Position numbers and translations under genes: made by a program. A stretch of DNA of 64,000 nt, from the NCBI RefSeq assembly GCF_003076475.1, contig NZ_CP020919.1:3782001-3846000 (forward strand), read 5' to 3'. Shown in pieces: positions 37,239 through 45,213 of this stretch (position 1 is its first letter; every line of letters begins with the position of its first letter). The notes beneath the pieces were generated by a model, which searched no databases, was not told where the DNA came from, and was given only the letters and a program-made list of their open reading frames with translations. Origin of the DNA: Flavobacterium kingsejongi (GTDB taxonomy: Bacteria; Bacteroidota; Bacteroidia; Flavobacteriales; Flavobacteriaceae).

Positions 37239-37532
37239 TCGCAATACGACATCTTTTACCACATCCCTCCGCAATTCCTCATTAATCATTTTGATTATTT
37301 TTTCTTTCCCATAACTCAACTCCTGTCGCAAGACAGAAGATGTTAATGCTACATATAATGTATTATTTTTCAGCATTACATCCTGGGTATAACTATTAAC
37401 ACCATTTCCCATTAGGTTTCTCCAGGCTTCCTTAACAGCCACCTGGTCTATTCCCGGCTGGAGTTTATTTGACTGCATGATCTCTTTCAGCACATCACTG
37501 ATGCTACTGTTATCATTTTTCCGTTTCGCCAT
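37236..37532 (-). CDS. DUF721 (DciA-like) protein
   Basis: A 98-residue DUF721 protein (MAKRKNDNSSISDVLKEIMQ, then WRNLMGNGVNSYTQDVMLKNNTLYVALTSSVLRQELSYGKE). The family includes DciA, which helps load the replicative helicase; in Bacteroidota it is usually called DUF721 and its role is not settled. Its start overlaps the end of the upstream lipoprotein gene by 20 bases, so the two are co-transcribed. Confidence 0.85.
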   Translation of the reverse strand: MAKRKNDNSSISDVLKEIMQSNKLQPGIDQVAVKEAWRNLMGNGVNSYTQDVMLKNNTLYVALTSSVLRQELSYGKEKIIKMINEELRRDVVKDVVLR

Positions 37533-37944
37533 TGGTGATATTTATTGGGTTAGCTCTTTTATAATGGTATTCTTTTTTTTCCGCATTGCGTACAACTAAT
37601 TCTGAATCAGAAAGTGCAATCAGCTCTTCAGTCCACTTGGAGTACGGTGAGGTATAATTAATAAGTACTTTATCACCTTCTTTTATCAATTGCAAATCTT
37701 CTTTGGTATCGTCTGTAAGAAAAGTACCATCAAGCTGTGGGGTTACTTTTTTTCGAAATCCTTTGTTGTCCTTTCCTATTTCAAAATAATCATAATTCAT
37801 ATTGATTTTAAAATCAACCTCCTTACCATCGGGCTGGATTACTTTTTCTATTTCCCAATAGCCATTGATCTGCGCAAGATCAAGTTCCTGATGGCAGGCA
37901 CAAAAAAGTAGTAAAACAGGAATGATTTTTAAGATATTTTTCAT
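37513..37944 (-). CDS. Small lipoprotein, lipocalin-like
   Basis: A 143-residue lipoprotein with lipobox LLFCAC (about 12-17). The mature part begins NGYWEIEKVIQPDGKEVDFK and has alternating beta strands, as in the lipocalin-like DUF4488/5004 group of Bacteroidota. Function unknown. It overlaps the downstream DUF721 gene by 20 bases. Confidence 0.75.
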   Translation of the reverse strand: MKNILKIIPVLLLFCACHQELDLAQINGYWEIEKVIQPDGKEVDFKINMNYDYFEIGKDNKGFRKKVTPQLDGTFLTDDTKEDLQLIKEGDKVLINYTSPYSKWTEELIALSDSELVVRNAEKKEYHYKRANPINITNGETEK

Positions 37945-38178
37945 AGAAAAGACTTTTGGATTTATTTATACCGGAAGACAAAGTTAGGCCTAAATTTCTG
38001 GAAAGCCTGTTATTTGCAGCCAAACAAAATCGGTTTTTTATTCACAATTGATATGCTTTGTACAGGACTATTCTCTCTTGAAAGTTCAGAACTGTAAACA
38101 ACAAGAATTACCCTATAGACAATACAGTCGTATTAAAAACACAACTTAAATTTGGCACTACCGCACCATAAAAGAAAT

Positions 38179-38355
38179 TTATTTTTTTCGGGTAAAGAAC
38201 TTTTTAGCCGCTATATACAAGCAGGCAAAACCCAATAACACAAAGAGGTAGTAGAGTATTGCAATCTTATTTTCAAAGAGGCGTGCAATCAGGATGGAGA
38301 CTACAAACAGGACATAGTAATGTACTGGTTTTACATTTTTTAATGAAACAGCCAT
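38179..38355 (-). CDS. 58-residue membrane protein next to ftsY
   Basis: A short frame on the minus strand (begins MAVSLKNVKPVHYYVLF, ends KKFFTRKK), 6 bases downstream of ftsY. Two hydrophobic segments (about 12-24 and 31-50) flank the polar turn RLFENK, and a basic tail suggests a helical hairpin with both ends inside. Its tight spacing after ftsY and plausible topology argue that it is real. Function unknown. Confidence 0.65.
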   Translation of the reverse strand: MAVSLKNVKPVHYYVLFVVSILIARLFENKIAILYYLFVLLGFACLYIAAKKFFTRKK

Positions 38356-38361
38356 TTAATT

Positions 38362-39315
38362 TTATTTAAAGAAAGAATCTACAAATTCTACTTTATTAAA
38401 TACCTGCAGATCTTCAATTCCCTCCCCTACACCGATATATTTTACCGGAATCTGGAATTGGTCTGAAATTCCTATAACAACACCACCTTTTGCAGTACCA
38501 TCAAGTTTAGTCACTGCCAGTGAAGTCACTTCGGTTGCAGCAGTAAATTGCTTTGCCTGTTCAAAAGCATTTTGTCCGGTAGACCCATCCAAAACCAACA
38601 AGACATCATGCGGTGCATCTTCAACGACTTTTTGCATTACCCTTTTTACTTTGGTAAGTTCATTCATCAGGTTTACTTTATTATGCAGACGACCAGCAGT
38701 ATCGATAATAACTACGTCGGCATTTTGGCTTACCGCAGACTGTAACGTATCAAATGCCACAGAAGCAGGATCACTCCCCATCTGTTGTTTTACGATAGGC
38801 ACACCTACACGGTCGGCCCAAATTTGCAATTGGTCTATTGCTGCTGCACGAAAAGTATCTGCAGCTCCTAATACCACGCTATATCCTGCCTTTTTAAGCT
38901 GGTATGCCAGTTTTCCAATAGTTGTAGTCTTACCTACACCATTAACACCGACCACCATCAGCACGTATGGTTTTTTATTTTTAGGGATATCAAATTCTGT
39001 GGATTCACCAGTATTTGTTTCAGAAAGCAAACCCGCAATCTCTTCACGCAATATAGCATTCAGCTCTTCGGTTCCTACATATTTATCCTTAGAAACCCGC
39101 TCTTCGATTCGCTTAATAACTTTTAGAGTTGTATTCACACCTACATCGGAAGCCACAAGTATTTCCTCCAGGTTATCCAGTACCTCATCATCAACTTTTG
39201 ATTTTCCCGCTACTGCTTTTGTCAGTTTCGAGAGAAAGCTTGATTTGGATTTTTCCAGGCCTTTGTCTAAGGTTTCTTTTTTGTCGGATGAAAATATTTT
39301 CTTAAAAAAACTCAT
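38362..39315 (-). CDS. ftsY: Signal recognition particle receptor FtsY
   Basis: A 317-residue SRP GTPase without the long acidic N-terminal domain of E. coli FtsY, as usual in Bacteroidota. NG-domain motifs: GVNGVGKTTTIGKLA (G1, about 123), DTFRAAAIDQLQIWA, DVVIIDTAGRLHNK (G3), TKLDGTAKGG (G4) and GVGEGIEDLQVF at the end. It docks ribosome-SRP complexes at the membrane. It follows rpmB, rpmG and the DUF4295 gene in the same direction, a common Bacteroidota order. Confidence 0.96.
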   Translation of the reverse strand: MSFFKKIFSSDKKETLDKGLEKSKSSFLSKLTKAVAGKSKVDDEVLDNLEEILVASDVGVNTTLKVIKRIEERVSKDKYVGTEELNAILREEIAGLLSETNTGESTEFDIPKNKKPYVLMVVGVNGVGKTTTIGKLAYQLKKAGYSVVLGAADTFRAAAIDQLQIWADRVGVPIVKQQMGSDPASVAFDTLQSAVSQNADVVIIDTAGRLHNKVNLMNELTKVKRVMQKVVEDAPHDVLLVLDGSTGQNAFEQAKQFTAATEVTSLAVTKLDGTAKGGVVIGISDQFQIPVKYIGVGEGIEDLQVFNKVEFVDSFFK

Positions 39316-39474
39316 TGCTGTGCGCGATTGATTGATTATTAACTCTTTCGATATTCCAGAAGGAACAGTTCAAAATTTAAAAAAAACGAGTTAAAAGCCC
39401 CACCATTTCCTTCTTCTTGTGCGATAAGAGCCGGGGATATGCTTCTCCTCAAATTTGACGTAAATATAAAAAAT

Positions 39475-39507
39475 AAAAAAGCTACTTCCGAAATGAAAGT
39501 AGCTTTT
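39475..39507 (-). terminator. Terminator after rpmB-rpmG-DUF4295
   Basis: On the minus strand AAAAGCTACTTTC pairs with GAAGTAGCTTTT and is followed by a T-rich tail. It separates the ribosomal protein genes from ftsY, which probably has its own promoter in 39316-39470. Confidence 0.82.
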
Positions 39508-39527
39508 CTATATATTTATGTCTTAGA

Positions 39528-39680
39528 TTATTTCTTTTTCAAGAATTCTTCTACTAATTCAGGAGCCATAACGCTTTCAACGAAAGTATATGCACCAGAT
39601 TTTGGAGACTTTACCATTTTGATCGCTTTAGATAATCTCTTAGAAGCTGTCTGTAATGTTGCTACGGTTTTCTTTGCCAT
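39528..39680 (-). CDS. DUF4295 ribosome-associated protein (bL38-type)
   Basis: A 50-residue basic protein (begins MAKKTVATLQTASKR, ends VDEFLKKK), too short for usual ORF cut-offs. It is the DUF4295 protein found in Bacteroidota directly after rpmG. I recall it being reported as an additional large-subunit protein (bL38) in the Flavobacterium johnsoniae ribosome structure. It starts 9 bases after the rpmG stop and is followed by a terminator. Confidence 0.9.
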   Translation of the reverse strand: MAKKTVATLQTASKRLSKAIKMVKSPKSGAYTFVESVMAPELVEEFLKKK

Positions 39681-39689
39681 GACTAATTA

Positions 39690-39872
39690 TTATTTAATTT
39701 CTTTATGAACAGTTACTCTTTTCAGGATTGGATTAAATTTCTTAATCTCTAATCTGTCCGGAGTATTTTTTTTGTTCTTTGTTGTTATGTATCTTGATGT
39801 ACCTGGTCGACCACTTGTTTTGTGTTCAGTACATTCTAAAATCACCTGAATTCTATTACCTTTTTTTGCCAT
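39690..39872 (-). CDS. rpmG: 50S ribosomal protein L33
   Basis: A 60-residue bL33. [18 protein letters not shown] and [21 protein letters not shown] are typical. It lacks the zinc-binding Cys pairs of C+ paralogues, having only one Cys. It lies between rpmB and the DUF4295 gene with short spacers. Confidence 0.96.
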   Translation of the reverse strand: MAKKGNRIQVILECTEHKTSGRPGTSRYITTKNKKNTPDRLEIKKFNPILKRVTVHKEIK

Positions 39873-39898
39873 CTTGCTATATATTTATTAGGAACGGA

Positions 39899-40135
39899 TT
39901 ATTTAATAAATCCTTCAGCTTTGGCTTTTTTCAAAACCGCAGCAATTCCATTTTTATTAATTGTTTTTATTGTAGATGCAGCTACTCTAAGAGTAATCCA
40001 TCTGTCTTCTTCAGGAAGATAAAAACGTTTTTTAACTAAGTTAACAGAAAATTTTCTCTTAGTCTTGTTCATCGCGTGAGAAACATTGTTTCCTACCATC
40101 GCTCTTTTACCCGTAAGGTCACAAACTCTTGACAT
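39899..40135 (-). CDS. rpmB: 50S ribosomal protein L28
   Basis: A 78-residue bL28 ([21 protein letters not shown], then [18 protein letters not shown]). It is the first gene of the rpmB-rpmG-DUF4295 unit. Upstream on the minus strand, TTTCTTTGC resembles a Bacteroidota -7 element. Confidence 0.96.
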   Translation of the reverse strand: MSRVCDLTGKRAMVGNNVSHAMNKTKRKFSVNLVKKRFYLPEEDRWITLRVAASTIKTINKNGIAAVLKKAKAEGFIK

Positions 40136-40212
40136 TATGCTTATCTTTTATCGTTATTCAAAATCAGGGTGCAAAGAAACAAAAAAGAAACCTATAAAGC
40201 AAACTAATTAAT

Positions 40213-41460
40213 CTAGTTTTTTAAAATTTCTTTCTGAATCATCTCTAAAGCCTTATTTATCGCTCTGTCAATGACTTTCTCCCGGGGCTGCCCAAAGTTA
40301 AATTCTTCGGACGTAACACCGTTTGGGGTGGCTAAAGCAATAAAAACAGCACCGATTTCTGCCTCGGTATCATCCTTGGACGGACCGGCATTTCCGGTCA
40401 CTCCAATGGCATAATCCGTGTGCATTATCTTTTGTATTCCCAATGCCATTTCTTCCGCAACCTGTCCACTTACCACAGAATAGTCGCGAATTGTCTCTTC
40501 AGACACGTGTAAGACATCTATCTTAGCCGCTTTGGCATAACTGACCACACTGCCCTGGAAATAGGCCGAGGATCCCGGTATGGACGTTAAGAGAGCTGCC
40601 AGTCCGCCTCCGGTACAACTTTCAGCTGTAGCAATCGTTTTTTTATACTTTGCCAACAGTTGCCCGACTACGAATTCCAATGTTTCACTATCGTCATAAC
40701 CTACAATAATATCTCCAATGATTTTTGTCAGGGAAATCACATTGTCTTCAATGCCTTTCATCAAAAAAGCTTCGTCTGTTCCCCGGGCAGAAAGACGCAG
40801 GCGCACTCTTCCGGGATTGGGCAAATAGGCCAGTTTGATAAAATCAGGGAGATTGTTCTCCCAGGCTTCAATCCGCTCTGCCACCAGGCTTTCCCCCTGC
40901 CCGTAAGTCAGGACAGTTTTATGCAGTATAAAAGGCCGCTGGTATTCTTTAATCACCTTGGGCAGTATTTCATTTTCGACCAGGTATTTCATTTCATAAG
41001 GAACTCCCGGAAGTGATACAAATACCGTATTTTCTTTTTTCATCCACATGCCCGGTGCTGTACCTACTGTGTTTGGAAGCACTGTACATTTGGATGGCAC
41101 CAGTGCCTGGTCTTTATTGATTTGGGAAATAGGGCGCTTGTAAAACCCTTCTATCAGCTCTGTGACATGGGCCAGCACTTTCTCATCAACTACCAAAACA
41201 TCTTCAAAATAATCGCAGAATGTTTTTTTCGTGACATCATCTTTCGTCGGGCCAAGACCACCCGTGATAATTACCAGGTCTACCTGGTTTTGCAGTTTTT
41301 TAAAAGTGGCTAAAATATGCTCCCTACTATCACTTATCGAAAGTATTTCATGTATTTCAACCCCTACTTTATCAAGTGTTTTTGCTATAAATGCTGAATT
41401 TGTATCTACAATCTGGCCAATGAGAATCTCATCGCCTATGGTGACTATGGTTGCCTTCAT
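40213..41460 (-). CDS. cinA: CinA-family protein (nicotinamide-nucleotide amidohydrolase)
   Basis: A 415-residue two-domain protein. The N-terminal MoCF/COG1058 domain carries [16 protein letters not shown] and [15 protein letters not shown] (ADP-ribose/CoA pyrophosphatase type). The C-terminal amidase domain has [17 protein letters not shown] (about 277) and [11 protein letters not shown]. The amidase part deamidates NMN and recycles pyridine nucleotides, linking it to the NAD-salvage genes near 54-57 kb. It is transcribed with HPt and FAH-family genes. Confidence 0.93.
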   Translation of the reverse strand: MKATIVTIGDEILIGQIVDTNSAFIAKTLDKVGVEIHEILSISDSREHILATFKKLQNQVDLVIITGGLGPTKDDVTKKTFCDYFEDVLVVDEKVLAHVTELIEGFYKRPISQINKDQALVPSKCTVLPNTVGTAPGMWMKKENTVFVSLPGVPYEMKYLVENEILPKVIKEYQRPFILHKTVLTYGQGESLVAERIEAWENNLPDFIKLAYLPNPGRVRLRLSARGTDEAFLMKGIEDNVISLTKIIGDIIVGYDDSETLEFVVGQLLAKYKKTIATAESCTGGGLAALLTSIPGSSAYFQGSVVSYAKAAKIDVLHVSEETIRDYSVVSGQVAEEMALGIQKIMHTDYAIGVTGNAGPSKDDTEAEIGAVFIALATPNGVTSEEFNFGQPREKVIDRAINKALEMIQKEILKN

Positions 41461-41538
41461 TACTGTTGTTTTTAGCTATAATCTGCCGATGAGTCCTTCC
41501 TTTTCGTGCTGTTCCTTCCTCCTGAATCACTGCAGATT

Positions 41539-41883
41539 TTATAAATTAAAATCCTTTTTTATTTCTTTGACGGCTTTTTCGATATGGTTTTCCAAACTTT
41601 TAAGCACCTCAATAATTTCTTTTTTCTTGCCCTGTTTTTCCGCCCACTTCTCTACCAAAACAACTTCTTCCAAAGCGGAATCCATCCCGAGTAAATCAAT
41701 AGTAGGCTTTACTTTATGAGCATAACTATAGGCTTCCTGAAAGTCTTTTTCCTTGATCCCATTTTTTATTTTTTTCAAATCCTGGGGTACATCGGCGACA
41801 AACAGTCCAATAATCTGGAGCACGAATTCCGTGTCGTTATCTGAAATAGCGTACACTTTTTCTAAGTTATAATTTATCGCCAT
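41539..41883 (-). CDS. Histidine phosphotransfer (HPt) domain protein
   Basis: A 114-residue free-standing HPt protein, an all-helical bundle. The phosphorylatable His lies in AYSYAHKVKPTIDLLG (about 56), with acidic helices before it (FVADVPQDLKKIKNGIKEKD). It would relay phosphate between a hybrid sensor kinase and a response regulator, but no partner is encoded in the window. It overlaps the FAH-family gene by 1 base. Confidence 0.87.
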   Translation of the reverse strand: MAINYNLEKVYAISDNDTEFVLQIIGLFVADVPQDLKKIKNGIKEKDFQEAYSYAHKVKPTIDLLGMDSALEEVVLVEKWAEKQGKKKEIIEVLKSLENHIEKAVKEIKKDFNL

Positions 41884-42494
41884 TATTTCACCTGTATTCT
41901 GAAAAGCTTTTGACCTTCCAAGTATCCTTCCAAGATATCGTCGGGCTGTACCCTCGCCACACCTTCCGGAGTTCCGGTAAAAAGGATATCACCAATTTTC
42001 AGGGTGAAATATTTGGAAACATAGGAAATCAGCTCGTCAATTTTCCAAAGCATGTGGCTTGTATTTCCAAGCTGGACAGTTTCACCATTGTTTTTGAGCT
42101 CAAAACTTACATTATCCAAGGACGCAAATTGTGCTTTAGGCACAAAATCACCCAGTACAGTTGCGCCATCAAAACCTTTGGCTTTCTCCCAGGGCAATCC
42201 TTTTTCTTTTAATCTTGCCTGTAAGTCACGCGCAGTAAAATCAATCCCTACTCCAACCTCATCATAATATTTATGGGCAAATTTAGGCTCGATATATTTA
42301 CCGACTTTGGTAATTTTCACAATCACTTCTATCTCATGATGGATATCATCTGAAAATTCCGGGATCACAAAAGGCATTTGCTTGATTAAAATGGAGGAAT
42401 CGGGTTTTAAAAAAACTACCGGCTCTTCCGGGCGCTCATTTTGAAGCTCTTCTATATGTTTGGCATAATTCCTGCCGATGCAGATGATTTTCAT
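41883..42494 (-). CDS. Fumarylacetoacetate hydrolase-family protein
   Basis: A 203-residue FAH-fold enzyme. Metal-binding acidic residues appear in HHEIEVIVKITKVG (about 66-73) and GVGIDFTARDLQARLK, with KGFDGATVLGDFVP and GDILFTGTPEGVA. Family members are acylpyruvases, oxaloacetate decarboxylases or isomerases; the substrate cannot be told from sequence. It overlaps the HPt gene by 1 base. Confidence 0.87.
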   Translation of the reverse strand: MKIICIGRNYAKHIEELQNERPEEPVVFLKPDSSILIKQMPFVIPEFSDDIHHEIEVIVKITKVGKYIEPKFAHKYYDEVGVGIDFTARDLQARLKEKGLPWEKAKGFDGATVLGDFVPKAQFASLDNVSFELKNNGETVQLGNTSHMLWKIDELISYVSKYFTLKIGDILFTGTPEGVARVQPDDILEGYLEGQKLFRIQVK

Positions 42495-42541
42495 ACAATT
42501 GGGATGATTGTGGGTTATGATTCTGGATTATAACGATCCAA

Positions 42542-43318
42542 TCAATTTAATTTAGTATTCAGTTTTCGCAGCTTAATTGCCGTCAGTACTTTTTTGGTAT
42601 ACAAAGGGAAATCGGCATTTTGTATCCATCCGAAATAGCCCGGCTCCGTTTCCAGCACTTTATTTACTTTGACACCTTTATGTTTTCCAAAAGCAAAAAT
42701 TTCCTCATTGTCTTTATCCAACGCAATAAAACCTGCAAAATCCACTGATTTTTTACGGGTTGTATATTCCGACAGCGATTTCATGTCATGAGGCAAATCC
42801 TCATAACGATCCAACTGGGATTTCAATATCTCATAGGTAGCCATAGTATCCGCTTCTGCTGAATGCGCATTTTCAAGGCTTTGCCCGCAATAAAATTTAT
42901 AGGCAGCACTCAATGTACGCTCTTCTTTTTTATGGAATATCGTTTGAATATCTACCGCAACGCTATTTTTCATATCAAAATCTACTCCGGCCCTTAACAA
43001 TTCTTCTGCCAACAATGGAATATCAAAACGATCCGAATTAAATCCGGCCAGATCACAATCCTTCATCATGTTATGAATAATTGTAGCCAGTTCTTTAAAA
43101 GTAGGCTCATTAGCCACTTTCTCATCCGTGATTCCGTGAACGGCAGTCGTTTGAGGCGGAATAGGCATTTCGGGATTTACAAGCCAGGTTTTACTCTCTT
43201 TCGTTCCGTTGGGATATACTTTAAATACCGATATTTCAACAATCCGGTCTTTACATATATCGATTCCAGTGGTTTCAAGATCAAAAAAGCAGATTGGTTT
43301 AGTTAATTTAAGTTCCAT
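42542..43318 (-). CDS. DEDD 3'-5' exonuclease (DnaQ family)
   Basis: A 258-residue protein. Exonuclease motifs: ExoI CFFDLETTGIDICKD with the Asp/Glu pair (about 12-14), ExoII AGFNSDRFDIPLLAEEL (about 94) and ExoIII HSAEADTMATYEIL (about 153-158). A C-terminal segment (IFAFGKHKGVKVNKVLETEPGYFGWIQ) is of the exonuclease-X C-terminal type. It could act as a proofreading-like or repair exonuclease on DNA or RNA. It lies downstream of rtcB in the same direction, behind a strong terminator, so it is probably a separate unit. Confidence 0.88.
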   Translation of the reverse strand: MELKLTKPICFFDLETTGIDICKDRIVEISVFKVYPNGTKESKTWLVNPEMPIPPQTTAVHGITDEKVANEPTFKELATIIHNMMKDCDLAGFNSDRFDIPLLAEELLRAGVDFDMKNSVAVDIQTIFHKKEERTLSAAYKFYCGQSLENAHSAEADTMATYEILKSQLDRYEDLPHDMKSLSEYTTRKKSVDFAGFIALDKDNEEIFAFGKHKGVKVNKVLETEPGYFGWIQNADFPLYTKKVLTAIKLRKLNTKLN

Positions 43319-43417
43319 TTTTTATGTTTTGTATGGATGACAAATATAAAGATTTACACGTAAACTGCTTTACTGTTTAAGTTTTTATATTGATATCCTC
43401 ACTCGTTTTAAGGCATA

Positions 43418-43454
43418 AAAAAACCTCAAAAGCGATATGCTTTTGAGGTTTTTT
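43418..43454. terminator. Terminator after rtcB
   Basis: AACCTCAAAAGC pairs with GCTTTTGAGGTT around GATAT, with T-runs on both sides. On the minus strand it begins at the rtcB stop codon and ends the Ro60-Y RNA-RtcB transcript. Confidence 0.9.
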
Positions 43455-44877
43455 AATCTTCCCGACTTCCATCATCCGCCATACGGACTATTTTTGGTGT
43501 AAATTGAGCTACTATGTCAACCAGGTTTTTTTGTGAAGCCATGACCTGATGAATATCTTTATACGCCATAGGGGCTTCATCTTTTCCTGCACCGATTAGC
43601 GTAACATTATGATCTTTTAGCTGCTGCCTCATTTCTGATTTTGTGATACTCTTAATCGCCTGTGTACGGCTCATCAGCCTACCGGCACCATGGGAAGCGG
43701 AATTAATAGCATTTTCTGTCCCTTTCCCCCGCACTAAAAACCCAGGAGCCGTCATCGATCCCGGAATGATTCCCATCACACCTTTACCTGCAGGCGTAGC
43801 TCCTTTACGATGTACGATCACTTCTTCCCCATTCCAGATTTCCTTCCATGCAAAATTATGATGATTTTCAACTTTAGCCAAAACGACTCCACCAATGGCA
43901 CGGGTTAATTTCTCATGGATTACTTCATGACAGGCCGAAGCATAATCTCCTGCTAAATTCATTGCAATCCAGTATTCCTGACCTTCCTGCGTATTCATAT
44001 CCAGATAAGCAAGATTTACAGCCTCTTTGGGTAATTTTGTCTTTTGCTTTGCCAATTGGGTATAATGTCCGGCGATAGTAGCGCCAAATCCCCTGGAACC
44101 AGAATGTGTCAATAAAGCGACATAGCGTCCTTTGTTAATATTAAGCACCTCATCTCTTTCACTGAATTCGATAATTCCAAATTCAACAAAATGATTCCCG
44201 CCTCCGGAAGATCCCAATTGTGACCAGGCTTTATCTTTCAATTTCTTCATCAGGGGTGTCAGGTCAAATGTATTCCGATCCATCACTTCATGCCCCGATT
44301 TATACTGCCCATGGAAGCCACGCCCTGCACCAAATTTCGTATGTGCAATTAATTCCCGTTGGTATTTTGCCCGGTTTTGCTCAAAATAAGTTTCCGGTAC
44401 ATCATAAATCGATAGCGCCATTCTACATCCAATATCCACTCCTACCCCATACGGCATGATAGCATTTTTAGTTGCCAGCACCCCACCTATCGGCAATCCA
44501 TATCCCTGGTGAGCATCGGGCATCAATGCTCCACCCACGGTTACCGGAAGCCGCATTGCAACATCCATCTGATCTCTGGCTCCCGCTACAATCTGATCTG
44601 CTCCATATACTGCATAATCCTGGATCTCTTCCCGCAAAGCAATAGTTTCATCCTGTGGCATTTTAGCACTTTCAATCAACTGAGAAGCCAGTGGCGCTAT
44701 AACAGCATCTGCTAAAAAATGCGCCGGATTTTCTACTACTTTTTGGAATAATTCTATTTTTTCTTTTACTGGAAGTGCTTCAAAATGCATATTGGCAATT
44801 TCAATTGCAGTTCCTAAAATTTTATTTTGCTCATAACCAACGGCCATAAAATCCGTTCCTGATACTGTATTTTTCAT
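43453..44877 (-). CDS. rtcB: RNA 3'-phosphate (2',3'-cyclic phosphate) ligase RtcB
   Basis: A 474-residue GTP/Mn-dependent ligase joining RNA 2',3'-cyclic phosphate (or 3'-phosphate) ends to 5'-OH ends. Key residues are present: Cys151 in GVDIGCRM, His229 in GGGNHFVE, His258 in LTHSGSRG, His340 region VENHHNFAW, and the guanylylated His396 in SASHGAGR. An ATG eleven codons further in is a possible alternative start. It ends the leftward set Ro60, four Y RNAs, RtcB, as in other bacterial RNA-repair operons. The fourth Y RNA ends about 25 bases upstream of its ATG. No archease or RtcA gene is nearby. Confidence 0.96.
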   Translation of the reverse strand: MKNTVSGTDFMAVGYEQNKILGTAIEIANMHFEALPVKEKIELFQKVVENPAHFLADAVIAPLASQLIESAKMPQDETIALREEIQDYAVYGADQIVAGARDQMDVAMRLPVTVGGALMPDAHQGYGLPIGGVLATKNAIMPYGVGVDIGCRMALSIYDVPETYFEQNRAKYQRELIAHTKFGAGRGFHGQYKSGHEVMDRNTFDLTPLMKKLKDKAWSQLGSSGGGNHFVEFGIIEFSERDEVLNINKGRYVALLTHSGSRGFGATIAGHYTQLAKQKTKLPKEAVNLAYLDMNTQEGQEYWIAMNLAGDYASACHEVIHEKLTRAIGGVVLAKVENHHNFAWKEIWNGEEVIVHRKGATPAGKGVMGIIPGSMTAPGFLVRGKGTENAINSASHGAGRLMSRTQAIKSITKSEMRQQLKDHNVTLIGAGKDEAPMAYKDIHQVMASQKNLVDIVAQFTPKIVRMADDGSRED

Positions 44878-44901
44878 GATTTATTTTTTTTTTAAAATTA
44901 A

Positions 44902-44968
44902 AAGAGGCAACTTTGGTAAAATGTTTATTTTTTAATTGGACGAAGTAACACTTTACGACGGCACTCTT
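44902..44968 (-). ncRNA. Y RNA 4, minimal form without tRNA mimic
   Basis: Read on the minus strand. Outer stem AAGAG (44964-44968) with CUCUU (44902-44906). 5' bulge UGCCGUC (44957-44963) faces 3' bulge CAAAGUUGC (44907-44915). Inner stem GUAAAGUGUU (44947-44956) with AACAUUUUAC (44916-44925), ten pairs with one G-U. The loop starts ACUUCGUC and is only about 21 bases. The architecture matches the other three units, but no T arm is present. The outer stem ends 25 bases before the rtcB ATG. Confidence 0.78.
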
Positions 44969-44970
44969 AG

Positions 44971-45060
44971 TAAGAGCTACAATAACAAGTGTTGTATTAC
45001 TTTCAGGATTCGAACCTGACAAAACTACCAGACGAAGTAACACTTGCAAACGGCATCTTA
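44971..45060 (-). ncRNA. Y RNA 3, T-arm only
   Basis: Outer stem UAAGA (45056-45060) with UCUUA (44971-44975). 5' bulge UGCCGU (45050-45055). Inner stem CAAGUGUU (45039-45046) with AACACUUG (44986-44993), eight perfect pairs. 3' bulge at 44976-44985. The apical part starts ACUUCGUC and carries a canonical T arm, CAGG-UUCGAAU-CCUG, at 45003-45019. It is two bases from unit 4. No anticodon arm or free acceptor stem is seen. Confidence 0.8.
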
Positions 45061-45066
45061 TTTTTG

Positions 45067-45201
45067 AAACAGAAGCAAAAAGCGGGTGAGTAACAGGGCT
45101 TGTCATGCCGGAGTCGAACCGGATAGTCTTGTTGCTTACTACAACTTCACTATTCCTCCCTTTATAGCGACGAAGTAACTCCTCCCTACGGCATCCTGTT
45201 T
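45067..45201 (-). ncRNA. Y RNA 2, T arm plus extra hairpin
   Basis: Outer stem AAACAGGA (45194-45201) with UUCUGUUU (45067-45074), eight pairs. 5' bulge UGCCGUA (45187-45193) faces 3' bulge GCUUUUUGC (45075-45083). Inner stem GGG..GAGU (45178-45186) with ACUCACCC (45084-45091). The apical part starts UACUUCGUC, can form CGCUAU/AUAGUG, and contains a T arm CCGG-UUCGACU-CCGG at 45108-45122. No D arm is recognised. Confidence 0.8.
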
Positions 45202-45213
45202 TTTATAATTAAA

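Noticed and set aside
38651..39331. 226-residue plus-strand ORF antisense to ftsY
   Set aside because: Shadow of ftsY, whose GTPase motifs are complete on the other strand.
44831..45106. Minus-strand 91-residue ORF across Y RNAs 2-4 and the rtcB start
   Set aside because: It overlaps structured RNA and the rtcB N-terminus in another frame, with no recognisable product.
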